Part shown: piece by piece, positions 1 to 6,423 of the stretch
Layout: the number at the start of each line of letters is the position of its first letter
How positions within the stretch are numbered: the stretch's first letter is position 1
IMG/VR virus record: IMGVR_UViG_3300001533_000250
Location: 1-20,313 of that record
DNA: 20,313 nucleotides
Source of the DNA: a virus
Reading direction: 5' to 3' (one strand)
Translations under genes and position numbers: made by a program
Notes under the pieces: model-generated
What the model was told of the DNA's origin: nothing
Seen by the model: only the letters and a program-made list of their open reading frames with translations
Databases searched by the model: none

Positions 1-547
1 CTTCCGGCATTTTAGCCAAGACATAGGCGTTAGCCAGCTTGATTTTGCCGTTGTCAATAAGCTCCTTGATTTTCTCGTTGGTGATCTTCGTCAGAGACAG
101 ACGCTGCTCAATCCAAGTAGTAGACTTGTTAAGACGGCGTGCAAGCTCCGCAGTAGTAATAAGCGGGTTCATATTAAGGATGCGCTTAAGCTGATTGGTG
201 TACTCAATCGGCTTAGTCTCAACCTTATGCGTATTTGCAATAATCTGTGCTTCAAGCACTTCGTTCTCGGATTGATTCGCAAACACTTGGCACGGGATAG
301 TATCAAGCCCCGCGTCCTTAGCTGCGCTAAAGCGATGCAAACCATCCATAAGCTCATAGTAAGGATTGCCCGTTTCAGGGTCAGTCTTAACTCGAACATT
401 GATAGGGTTACGAACGCCCCAAGTCTTAACAGATTCTACCATCTCTTTGTAGGATTCCGTGTCACGGGCAACGGTACGCAATGCGACCTTGTTCTCCCGC
501 AAATCGGAAAGGCTAATGTGTTTTAGTTCGGTTTGCTCTTGACTCAT
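1..547 (-). CDS. ParB/Spo0J-like DNA-binding protein (3' end outside window)
   Basis: About 182 codons are visible from an ATG at 547, preceded by AGGAG 7 nt upstream; the gene runs off the left edge. Residues about 8-105 resemble the ParB N-terminal domain: a DLREN segment, then DGLHRFSAAKDAG, which fits the ParB G(E/L)xRxxAA-type box, then ANTHKVETKPIEY, which fits the box following it in the family. Residues about 125-150 (TTAELARRLNKSTTWIEQRL) fit the helix-turn-helix that binds parS-like sites. Known role of the family: centromere binding and CTP-dependent clamp in partition, or transcriptional regulation in phages and plasmids. It is transcribed divergently from the replication operon across a region full of dyads, so binding there is a reasonable inference. 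No ParA is visible. It could instead be a ParB-fold nuclease or a regulator; ParB-like assignment is firm, exact role is not. Confidence 0.85.
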   Translation of the reverse strand, partial: MSQEQTELKHISLSDLRENKVALRTVARDTESYKEMVESVKTWGVRNPINVRVKTDPETGNPYYELMDGLHRFSAAKDAGLDTIPCQVFANQSENEVLEAQIIANTHKVETKPIEYTNQLKRILNMNPLITTAELARRLNKSTTWIEQRLSLTKITNEKIKELIDNGKIKLANAYVLAKMPE

Positions 548-561
548 TTAGATTCTCCTGT

Positions 562-577
562 GCGATTCCTCAATCGC
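562..577. repeat. Dyad GCGATT-CCTC-AATCGC upstream of the ParB-like gene
   Basis: Six-base arms (562-567, 572-577) flank CCTC. The inner 12-mer GATTCCTCAATC (564-575) differs by one base from the iteron core GATTCCTGAATC at 888-935. It lies 15 nt upstream of the ParB-like start codon, in its leader, where a bound protein could repress the gene (inference). Confidence 0.5.
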
Positions 578-593
578 TTTTGAGGGACGAACA

Positions 594-613
594 GAATCAA
601 ATCGATTTGATTC
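594..613. repeat. Perfect 20 bp palindrome
   Basis: GAATCAAATC (594-603) is followed directly by its reverse complement GATTTGATTC (604-613) with no spacer. The same two half-sites recur in the opposite order at 850-872, on the other side of the large inverted repeat. A 20 bp perfect dyad is unlikely by chance and suggests a dimeric DNA-binding protein; the adjacent ParB-like protein is the obvious candidate, by inference only. Confidence 0.7.
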
Positions 614-704
614 CTTGCCCCGGTTCGGTTGTCCATATGGTATACAGTCTAGCGTGCCCTTTTGTGTCACCCTCTTACTTACTGACTGACTTACCAACAC
701 CCCG

Positions 705-727
705 GTTTATTTCCTACGGAAATAAAC
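705..727. repeat. Hairpin with 10 bp arms inside the large inverted repeat
   Basis: GTTTATTTCC (705-714) and GGAAATAAAC (718-727) are perfect complements around the 3 nt loop TAC. It lies near the middle of the 640-810 repeat, in the AT-rich part. It could be an operator or an extruded hairpin in an origin. No T-run follows on either strand, so it is not a classical terminator. Confidence 0.65.
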
Positions 728-761
728 TATACACTCTCACGATATTTTGCTCTTTACCCTT

Positions 762-781
762 AGTAAGTAAGTAAGTAAGTA
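762..781. repeat. Tetranucleotide repeat, AGTA x5
   Basis: Five uninterrupted AGTA units, followed by GACACAAAA. A degenerate inverted counterpart (TTAC/TGAC units) lies at 674-694. Tetranucleotide runs are prone to length change by slipped-strand pairing. Confidence 0.75.
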
Positions 782-849
782 GACACAAAAACACCGTCTA
801 GGCTGTATACTTTGTGAGCCTAGTTTACTGTAAAGGCCGCTCAACAATT

Positions 850-872
850 TGATTTGATTCTGAATCAAATCA
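850..872. repeat. 23 bp palindrome with central T
   Basis: TGATTTGATTC (850-860), a central T (861), and GAATCAAATCA (862-872) form a perfect dyad with 11 bp arms. It uses the same half-sites as 594-613 in inverted order. It stands 91 bp upstream of the primase-helicase start and 16 bp before the iterons. Confidence 0.7.
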
Positions 873-885
873 GCGCGTATGTGAA

Positions 886-939
886 AAGATTCCTGAATCA
901 TTTAAGATTCAGGAATCATTTAAGATTCCTGAATCATTA
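886..939. repeat. Three 18 bp iterons with palindromic core
   Basis: Cores lie at 888-899, 906-917 and 924-935, exactly 18 bp apart. Copies 1 and 3 read GATTCCTGAATC; copy 2 reads GATTCAGGAATC, the exact reverse complement, so the cores alternate in orientation while the flanks (AA before, ATTT or ATTA after) stay direct. The array ends 27 bp before the primase-helicase start codon. Phased short repeats next to a replication gene are typical of initiator or partition-protein binding sites; the binding protein is unknown. Confidence 0.75.
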
Positions 940-962
940 TTGTCACAGAGAAAGAGAGGGCT

Positions 963-3659
963 ATGAACAAACCGACAAGAACAGAGGCAATCAAAAGATT
1001 CCTCAATCACAACGCACATGCAGATTTAGCTAAAATGTACTCCTTTAATATGGAGTGCCAAGTTAATGTTGCTCAAGACAATGGTGAACGTGTTGAAAGT
1101 GATTACAAAGGGCGCAAGTGGCACGGTTGGACTGACGGTCTAACTACTTGGAAATCATTCCGGGTGCCGCGCAACGCTAACACTGAACCCGAGTATGAAG
1201 ATGTCTCTATGTCTTTTGACTTAGAGGCACATGTCGAAGCTATTGGCATGACTGGTTGGGATTGGAGAAACAAAGTATCAAAATGGGTAGCTTTCGACTT
1301 TGATGCTATAGTCGGGCATAGCAACACTCACGATAAAAAATTGACTAACACCGAACTAGAAGCAGTTAAAAATGCAGCTATTGAAATACCGTGGGTAACT
1401 GTGCGTAAAAGCACTTCTGGCAGGGGTTTACATTTATATGTAATGTTGCCAGATGTGCCCACAACAAATCACACTGAACATGCTGCATTGGGGCGTGCCA
1501 TCTTAGGCAAGATGTCTGCAATATCTGGTTTCGATTTTAAATCGAAAGTCGATGCTTGCGGCGGCAACATGTGGATTTGGCACCGTAAAATGGTGGGCAC
1601 TGATGGGTTGACCTTAATCAAAGATGGTGAAATCCTTGAAGACGTTCCACCTAATTGGAAAGATCATGTACAAGTAGTCCGAGGCTCGCGTAAAAAGAAC
1701 TTGCCTCAAGTGATTACTGAAGCCAAGTCTGAAGATGAGTTTGAAACTCTAACGTCTCAAATCGTTAGAGTCAATCTGGATGAAGACCATCTAAAATTAA
1801 TTGAGTATCTAAAAGATACTGATGCTATGTGGTGGTGGGATCAAGACCATCACATGCTGGTCACCCACACATTCCACTTAAAAGAGGCACACAGAGACTT
1901 GGGTTTGCGAGGGTACTTTAATACCTTAGCAACAGGTAAAGAAAAAGGTGTTGACCACAACTGCTTTTGCTTCCCGTTAAGAAGAGGCGTTTGGGCAGTA
2001 CGCAGGTACGGGTTAGGTGTACAAGAGCACGAGTCTTGGTCACAAGATTCTGCAGGATGGACACGAGCCTACCTTAATAGAGACCCTGATCTAGGCACGG
2101 TAGCTAGGGCACATGGCGCTTTAGAAAATGACAAAGGCGCCTTTATTTTTAAAGAAGCAGAAGTAGCTGCTAGTGTAGCAAGATACTTAGGTGCAAATGT
2201 TGATTACGCGCCACAACTATCTTCAAGACAGGCTACATTGAAGCAGCATAAAGATGGGCGAATCATCTTTACCATCCAACGGGAGCCGTCTGACACCAGT
2301 TTAGATATGAACAACTGGGTAACAGAGGGTAATAAACCTTGGACTAGGTTGCTTAACATCACACCTGCTAGTCAAGAAGAACCAGAAGTAGGCAACTTTG
2401 ATGACTTAGTTAGGCACGTTGTTACTTTGCAAGGCGAAGATTATGGTTGGACAATGTATACCGATGGAGCATGGCGCAAGGAACCTCTTACACATGTTAG
2501 AGTTGCGCTTACATCTATGGGTAACACAACCAAGCAACTTAACCAGATTCTGGGATCAAGTATCTTCAAGCCTTGGAAACTGGTTAATAAGCCATTTCAA
2601 GATGAGTACCCTGGTGACAGGGAGTGGAATAAAAACGCTGCACAATTCAGGTTCATGCCTAAGCAAGACTTAGATGATTTGAACTACTCTACATGGAGCT
2701 TGATTCTTAATCACACAGGGTCAGGTCTCGATGAAGTTGTAAAAGAAAGTGTGTGGTGTAAAGCTAACGGTATCACAACAGGTGGCGATTATCTAAAATG
2801 TTGGATAGCCTCCTTGTTTCAATACCCTGATCAACCGTTACCGTATCTGTTCTTTTACGGGCCGCAAGGTAGCGGTAAATCTATTTTCCATGAAGCAATT
2901 AGCCTCCTGCTTACAAAAGGTTACAAGGATGCTAAGTCGGCATTGACATCACAGTCAGGCTTCAATGCAGAAATTGAAGGTGCCGTCCTTTGCTATGTGG
3001 AAGAAGTTGACCTTGGCAAGAATAGCCTTGCATACTCCAGAATCAAGGAATGGGTAACAGGATTAAATGTATTGATACATGAGAAAGGGAAGACGCCTTA
3101 TCATGTTCCCAATACTACACATTGGTGCCAGTTTGCTAATACGCATACAGCGTGTCCCGTGTTTCCGGGTGACACTAGAATAACAATGTGTTATGTCAAA
3201 GAGATTGAACCTATTAACTTGATCCCCAAATCTAAACTTCTAAAGATGTTGGAACAAGAAGCACCTGATTTCTTGGCATCTGTACTTAACCTAGAGTTAC
3301 CTGACACGATTGATAGGTTACGCATCCCTGTTGTAACAACTTCAGAGAAAGAGGCTTTGACTAAAATCAACACGCCTCTAGTTGATTTGTTCTTAGAACA
3401 AGAGTGCGAGTATTGCGACTGTAGCATGATTCTATACTCAGAGTTCTATGAAAGATTCGTTAACTGGGTATCTGAAGGCGACCCGTTACAGTACACTAAA
3501 AGAAAGTTAGTTAAAGAGCTTCCACCTAAAATCTTAAAAGGTCGATCTAGGAAAAACAATCAAGTTTACTTAGGGCGAATCAAGTGGAAAGGACAAGAGT
3601 CAGAACCAGGGACAGTAAAACTGGTGAATGACCATTTGGTGAAAATCGATGAAAATTAA
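963..3659 (+). CDS. Phage primase-helicase fusion (AEP-like primase plus SF3/D5-like ATPase)
   Basis: 898 aa protein, probably the replicative primase and helicase. The N-terminal half has archaeo-eukaryotic primase features: WVAFDFDA with D112 and D114 as the metal-binding hhDhD pair, then TSGRGLHLYV (about 151-160) as the sxH motif with H157, and a third conserved block near residues 196-210. The C-terminal half is a P-loop ATPase resembling D5/DUF5906 helicases: Walker A GPQGSGKS (633-640), Walker B CYVEEVD (677-683), and a sensor-type Asn at 726 (QFANTHTA). It probably synthesises primers and unwinds DNA at the phage origin. The start is ATG with GAGG close upstream, directly after the iterons. 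It leads a tightly packed operon whose next gene overlaps it by 11 nt. Domain calls are confident; helicase polarity and hexamer state are family inference. Confidence 0.9.
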   Translation: MNKPTRTEAIKRFLNHNAHADLAKMYSFNMECQVNVAQDNGERVESDYKGRKWHGWTDGLTTWKSFRVPRNANTEPEYEDVSMSFDLEAHVEAIGMTGWDWRNKVSKWVAFDFDAIVGHSNTHDKKLTNTELEAVKNAAIEIPWVTVRKSTSGRGLHLYVMLPDVPTTNHTEHAALGRAILGKMSAISGFDFKSKVDACGGNMWIWHRKMVGTDGLTLIKDGEILEDVPPNWKDHVQVVRGSRKKNLPQVITEAKSEDEFETLTSQIVRVNLDEDHLKLIEYLKDTDAMWWWDQDHHMLVTHTFHLKEAHRDLGLRGYFNTLATGKEKGVDHNCFCFPLRRGVWAVRRYGLGVQEHESWSQDSAGWTRAYLNRDPDLGTVARAHGALENDKGAFIFKEAEVAASVARYLGANVDYAPQLSSRQATLKQHKDGRIIFTIQREPSDTSLDMNNWVTEGNKPWTRLLNITPASQEEPEVGNFDDLVRHVVTLQGEDYGWTMYTDGAWRKEPLTHVRVALTSMGNTTKQLNQILGSSIFKPWKLVNKPFQDEYPGDREWNKNAAQFRFMPKQDLDDLNYSTWSLILNHTGSGLDEVVKESVWCKANGITTGGDYLKCWIASLFQYPDQPLPYLFFYGPQGSGKSIFHEAISLLLTKGYKDAKSALTSQSGFNAEIEGAVLCYVEEVDLGKNSLAYSRIKEWVTGLNVLIHEKGKTPYHVPNTTHWCQFANTHTACPVFPGDTRITMCYVKEIEPINLIPKSKLLKMLEQEAPDFLASVLNLELPDTIDRLRIPVVTTSEKEALTKINTPLVDLFLEQECEYCDCSMILYSEFYERFVNWVSEGDPLQYTKRKLVKELPPKILKGRSRKNNQVYLGRIKWKGQESEPGTVKLVNDHLVKIDEN
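997..1008. repeat. Iteron-like site inside the primase-helicase gene
   Basis: GATTCCTCAATC, codons about 12-15 of the primase gene, is identical to the core of the 562-577 dyad and one base from the iteron core. It may extend the binding array into the coding region, or be a chance match constrained by coding. Confidence 0.35.
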
Positions 3660-3840
3660 AGAAGCACTTCAAAGTCTACCAGAAGACAAGAGAAAAAACA
3701 TTATGGAGGCATTCAATAATGAAAATACTCTTACAGTAGAATTATTGGAAGGCCTCGTTCTAGGTGTCAATGTTTTCAATTTTGAAGGTCTGGAGATACT
3801 AGACCAGCAAGGAGGGTGGACAGTTGCCAAGAAACTATAG
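3649..3840 (+). CDS. Small protein of unknown function (63 aa)
   Basis: Not recognised. The ATG at 3649 overlaps the end of the primase-helicase gene by 11 nt, with a weak Shine-Dalgarno-like GGTGA 6 nt upstream, so translational coupling is likely. The protein starts with a charged, probably helical segment (SLPEDKRKNIMEAFNNE), followed by a more hydrophobic half (ELLEGLVLGVNVFNFEGLEIL). It has no Cys cluster, membrane helix or signal peptide. The 3' end contains AAGGAGGG (3809-3816), which serves as the ribosome binding site of the next gene, and the two genes overlap by 17 nt. A small replication accessory role is possible from position only. Confidence 0.65.
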   Translation: MKIKEALQSLPEDKRKNIMEAFNNENTLTVELLEGLVLGVNVFNFEGLEILDQQGGWTVAKKL

Positions 3841-4321
3841 CTTAGTAGGGATTTGCGGAAGGATAGAGTCAGGCAAAAGCACTACTGCAAATATCCTAAA
3901 GGACTTAATCCCTAACTCGGGGATTATTCCATTGGCGGGAGAGCTTAAAAGACTGGCTAGGTTAGTCGGATGGGACGGTAAAAAAGATGACAGAGGAAGG
4001 AGATTGTTACAGGTACTAGGCAACGATGTTATTAGGGACTGTGTAGATGAAGATTACTTCATCAAGGCCCATAGGAAATATTGTATAGAGGCTGGGGTAA
4101 ACACCATTATTGTTGACGACGTCCGGTACCCGAACGAGTACGACTACATTAAGAGTCAAGGCGTATTGTTAAAAGTTGACAATGGAAAACCCAACATTTT
4201 CCAACACGCTTCTGAACAATACTGGCCGTCTTTTAAGCAAGATTTCTTAATCAAGAATACCGGTACCGTCGAAGAGTTGCAAAAAAGACTAAAGGAAATC
4301 GTAGATGGATCTTTTCTCTGA
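3824..4321 (+). CDS. Deoxynucleoside monophosphate kinase-like P-loop protein
   Basis: 165 aa. Walker A is at residues 12-19 (G-R-I-E-S-G-K-S), and VDDVRYPNEYDYI (97-109) matches the DVRxPNE motif typical of phage dNMP kinases related to T4 gp1. The family phosphorylates dNMPs to dNDPs for phage DNA synthesis, in the cytoplasm. The start is called at TTG 3824 because a strong Shine-Dalgarno (AAGGAGGG, 3809-3816) sits 7 nt upstream and no ATG lies nearby in frame; a nearby GTG at 3816 is in a different frame that closes quickly. The gene overlaps both neighbours (17 nt each). Substrate preference cannot be read from the sequence. Confidence 0.82.
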   Translation: MPRNYSLVGICGRIESGKSTTANILKDLIPNSGIIPLAGELKRLARLVGWDGKKDDRGRRLLQVLGNDVIRDCVDEDYFIKAHRKYCIEAGVNTIIVDDVRYPNEYDYIKSQGVLLKVDNGKPNIFQHASEQYWPSFKQDFLIKNTGTVEELQKRLKEIVDGSFL

Positions 4322-5123
4322 GTCTGACTACCTGTCAGGCGACATGCGAATAATTAAAGCGCCATTTGCTTACCCCGGAGGTAAGTCTAGGTCGTTAGAA
4401 CATTTACTAGACTTGATACCAGTGCGTAAGACTTATGTCGAACCTTTCGGCGGAAGTGCAAGCGTATTGTTATCAAGGCCTAAATCTAGGTTAGAGGTCT
4501 ATAACGACTTGTTTGGAGGCGTTGTAGCTTTTTACCGAGCCTTAAGAAGCGAGCCTGATGCCTTAATCAAAAGACTAGAATTAACTGTTCACAGTAAAGA
4601 AGAGTTCTACTACTGTAAAGAGACATGGAACGACGAGGACTTAACAACTGTTGAAAGGGCCGCAAGATGGTACTACACTCAAAAGTATTCCTTCGGTGGT
4701 GTAGGACGTAACTGGGGACGTGTCTTAAAAGGTTCTAACAATTTTTCAGGTAAACTAGTCAACTCTTTAGACTTGTTACCTGTGATACATGAAAGGTTCC
4801 GTGAGGTGCAGATTGAAAATCAAGATTTTATACATTGCCTAAGAGACTATGACAGTAAGGACACAGTCTTCTATTTAGACCCTCCTTACCCGACTAGTTA
4901 TAAAGGTACTTACAAGTGGGAACTAAGCACAGAACGTCATCAAGAGCTTATAGAGACCTGCCTAGACTTAGAAGGGTTTGTCGTATTAAGCAGTTACAAG
5001 AACTCTTTATACGACTCTTATAGCTGGGACGACTTTAAAGAATGGGAAAGCCGTGTGACTGTTAAAGGGTATAGAAGTGAAAGTAAAGAAGTAGCAAAAG
5101 AGTGTGTGTACATAAAGGAGTAA
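4305..5123 (+). CDS. D12-class DNA adenine-N6 methyltransferase (Dam-like)
   Basis: 272 aa. It has the D12/Dam hallmarks in order: FAYPGGKS (21-28) for AdoMet binding, FGGSASV (48-54) plus YNDL (66-69), and the catalytic DPPY at 192-195. The family transfers a methyl group from AdoMet to the N6 of adenine, most often in GATC. In phages this can protect against restriction or mark the genome for replication or packaging. No cognate restriction enzyme lies beside it, so it is an orphan methylase. The ATG at 4305 has AAGGA 8 nt upstream, inside the end of the kinase gene (17 nt overlap); an internal ATG at 4344 is possible but has a poorer site. The target sequence is unknown, which matters because the upstream non-coding region is rich in GANTC. 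Confidence 0.92.
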   Translation: MDLFSESDYLSGDMRIIKAPFAYPGGKSRSLEHLLDLIPVRKTYVEPFGGSASVLLSRPKSRLEVYNDLFGGVVAFYRALRSEPDALIKRLELTVHSKEEFYYCKETWNDEDLTTVERAARWYYTQKYSFGGVGRNWGRVLKGSNNFSGKLVNSLDLLPVIHERFREVQIENQDFIHCLRDYDSKDTVFYLDPPYPTSYKGTYKWELSTERHQELIETCLDLEGFVVLSSYKNSLYDSYSWDDFKEWESRVTVKGYRSESKEVAKECVYIKE

Positions 5124-5126
5124 GAA

Positions 5127-5777
5127 GTGCCTAGCTTTATGCAACATTGGAATGGCGACCTTATGGTAGCTATTGACGTGGAAACTACTGGTTTAGACCC
5201 CAATGTCCACGAGATTTTTGAGATTGCCGCTATTGTGGTAACAAGCAACCTGCAACCTGATAAACAGATTATGCCCTTCCACATTAAAATCAAGCCGGAA
5301 AGGCTTGATTGTATCGAGAAAGGTGCAATAAAGATTAACAAAGAAAGTATGAGAGATGCTATTGATAATGGGTTCGACTCGGTCACAGCCTCTGACTTAC
5401 TTTGTGAATGGTATGAACGGATCGACATCCCTTTAACAAAGTACGGCACCAAGAAAAAGATGATCCCGCTAGGTCAAAATTATTGTTTTGACCGGTCATT
5501 CTTAATCAGGTGGCTTGGCGCTAGTCTGTACGATGATTTGTTCGATGGTCGTTATAGGGACACTATGACTACCGCTTTGTTCCTAAACGACAACGCTGGA
5601 GCTAATGCTGAGAAGGTGCCATTCTCTAAGGTAAACTTAGGTTGGCTAGCAAAGACGCTCAGTATTGAGAATCCTAAAGCTCATACAGCGTTATTTGATT
5701 GTTTGACTACAATCGAGGTTTATAGAAAACAAGTCTTTTGGAGTCAGGCAATGCCCATTCTACCGAAGAGTCGGTAA
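5127..5777 (+). CDS. DnaQ-like DEDDh 3'-5' exonuclease
   Basis: 216 aa. Exo I is IDVETTGLDP with D17 and E19; Exo II is LGQNYCFDRSF with D122; Exo III is AHTALFDC with H186 and D191, giving the DEDDh pattern. The family removes nucleotides from 3' ends; relatives include the Pol III epsilon subunit and RNase T. In a phage replication operon it may proofread or process replication or recombination ends, or RNA. The start is GTG at 5127, supported by AAGGAG about 6 nt upstream and a 3 nt gap after the methylase stop. It is the last gene of the rightward operon. Its last 71 nt overlap the end of a convergent gene, and terminator hairpins follow 60 nt downstream. Confidence 0.88.
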   Translation: MPSFMQHWNGDLMVAIDVETTGLDPNVHEIFEIAAIVVTSNLQPDKQIMPFHIKIKPERLDCIEKGAIKINKESMRDAIDNGFDSVTASDLLCEWYERIDIPLTKYGTKKKMIPLGQNYCFDRSFLIRWLGASLYDDLFDGRYRDTMTTALFLNDNAGANAEKVPFSKVNLGWLAKTLSIENPKAHTALFDCLTTIEVYRKQVFWSQAMPILPKSR

Positions 5778-6423
5778 GACTGGGTAACATAAACCCTCTA
5801 TGGCGTAAGAACCTGTAAGGGCTAAGACCATCACGAGGAGTATGCTCAGTTACACACTGAGCATACTCCGTTTCGTTTGTTACGGATGCATCAAAACATA
5901 GCATTCTAAACTTCTTCACTCCAAAAGATTTGCAAATCTCTATAGCACAAACTGAAGAGATAGAAGCCGTGTGACAATTATACTTAACCGGGACGTAAAG
6001 ATAAACATTTTCTGTAATGTCGTAAACTTTTGAAGCCCGATAAGAAACTATTTTTTTGAAGTCACCTTCTAACACACCTACTCTAGCATCTTGTTGCAAG
6101 GAGTAAAGATTACTGACACCTTGGCTAGCCAGCTTGTAAACAGACTCATTTATACAAATCGTAGGAGCACCTTCTATAAGGTGCTCCTTTTTTATGTGGT
6201 CGAGAGAAGGGCCTTTTCCTACAATGTTTACAGCGTCTCCTTGGAACTCGTCCCGCAAGTCCTCTACATCTGGGTAGTTAGGCTTAAGGTACCATCGACG
6301 CTGATTCTTGCATCTTTGGAAATTGGCGTCGAGTTTTAGCTCCATGCCTCGCGTACAGGGGTTAACTATAAAGGTACCATCGCTTAATATTCTTGCTTCT
6401 TTTGGTACTTCTACTGTAGCCAT
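5707..6423 (-). CDS. Putative MptE/Maf-like (DUF115-type) nucleotide-sugar-associated protein
   Basis: 238 aa. Residues about 64-95 (VNIVGKGPSLDHIKK followed by APTICINES) resemble the G-x-GPSL motif at the start of the Rossmann-like fold in MptE/DUF115 and Maf-type glycosylation proteins; similar phage proteins are often annotated only vaguely. A middle block (NCHTASISSVCAIEICKSFGVKKFRMLCFD) fits the same fold's later strands. The start ATG at 6423 has AAGGGA upstream and overlaps the end of the glycosyltransferase gene by 13 nt, so the two are probably co-translated and may act together in sugar transfer or nucleotide-sugar handling. It is the last gene of the leftward operon. Its 3' end overlaps the exonuclease gene convergently by 71 nt and it contains two antisense terminators. 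The fold call is moderate; the reaction is unknown. Confidence 0.5.
   Translation of the reverse strand: MATVEVPKEARILSDGTFIVNPCTRGMELKLDANFQRCKNQRRWYLKPNYPDVEDLRDEFQGDAVNIVGKGPSLDHIKKEHLIEGAPTICINESVYKLASQGVSNLYSLQQDARVGVLEGDFKKIVSYRASKVYDITENVYLYVPVKYNCHTASISSVCAIEICKSFGVKKFRMLCFDASVTNETEYAQCVTEHTPRDGLSPYRFLRHRGFMLPSLTDSSVEWALPDSKRLVFYKPRL
5837..5880 (+). terminator. Intrinsic terminator 1 of the replication operon
   Basis: A perfect 14 bp inverted repeat: GGAGTATGCTCAGT (5837-5850), loop TACAC, ACTGAGCATACTCC (5856-5869), then T-rich GTTTCGTTTGT. It begins 59 nt after the exonuclease stop. The minus-strand reading has no T-run after the stem, so it acts on plus-strand transcripts. It lies inside the coding sequence of the convergent gene 5707-6423. 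Confidence 0.75.
6164..6193 (+). terminator. Intrinsic terminator 2 of the replication operon
   Basis: Textbook rho-independent terminator: GGAGCACCTT (6164-6173), loop CTAT, AAGGTGCTCC (6178-6187), then six Ts (6188-6193). Active only for plus-strand transcription. It stands 387 nt after the last plus-strand gene and is antisense to the coding region of the MptE-like gene, backing up the weaker T-run of terminator 1. Confidence 0.88.

Larger units (their letters stand above)
640..810. repeat. Large imperfect inverted repeat, 29 bp outer arms
   Basis: Positions 640-668 and the reverse complement of 782-810 match at 22 of 29 bases. Both begin GTATACAG, share CTAG at arm positions 10-13, and end TTTTGTGTC. 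Inside these arms the left copy continues with CTTACTTACTGACTGACTTAC-type sequence (674-694) and the right copy with AGTA repeats (762-781), so complementarity extends further inward. Each arm, read outward, contains GACACAAAA then CTAGRCTGTATAC, so the arms could be two divergent promoter-like or protein-binding boxes. Confidence 0.65.
548..962. other. Structured divergent non-coding region (candidate origin/centromere/operator)
   Basis: This 415 bp gap separates the leftward ParB-like gene from the rightward primase-helicase gene and holds no convincing ORF. It carries two long perfect or near-perfect palindromes (594-613, 850-872), three 18 bp iterons (888-935), a large imperfect inverted repeat (640-810) with a nested hairpin (705-727), and a tetranucleotide run. 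The sequence directly shows the repeats. That it is a replication origin, partition site or divergent operator is inference from the two flanking genes. TATAC-type boxes inside both arms of the large repeat could be -10 elements, but no -35 box at normal spacing was found, so no promoter is called. Confidence 0.6.

Noticed and set aside
580-774. Plus-strand ORF of 64 codons in the divergent gap
   Set aside because: It runs through the palindromes and inverted repeats, has no Shine-Dalgarno, and its translation looks like non-coding sequence.
778-811. A standard sigma70 promoter (TAGACA and TATACT) for the primase operon
   Set aside because: Spacing is about 21 bp rather than 16-18, so it is not supported as a normal promoter.
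5018-5452. Minus-strand ORF of 144 codons over the methylase/exonuclease junction
   Set aside because: Shadow of two genes with clear catalytic motifs on the other strand.
6091-6339. Plus-strand ORF of 82 codons inside the MptE-like gene
   Set aside because: It is antisense to a better-supported gene and contains the terminator hairpin at 6164-6193.
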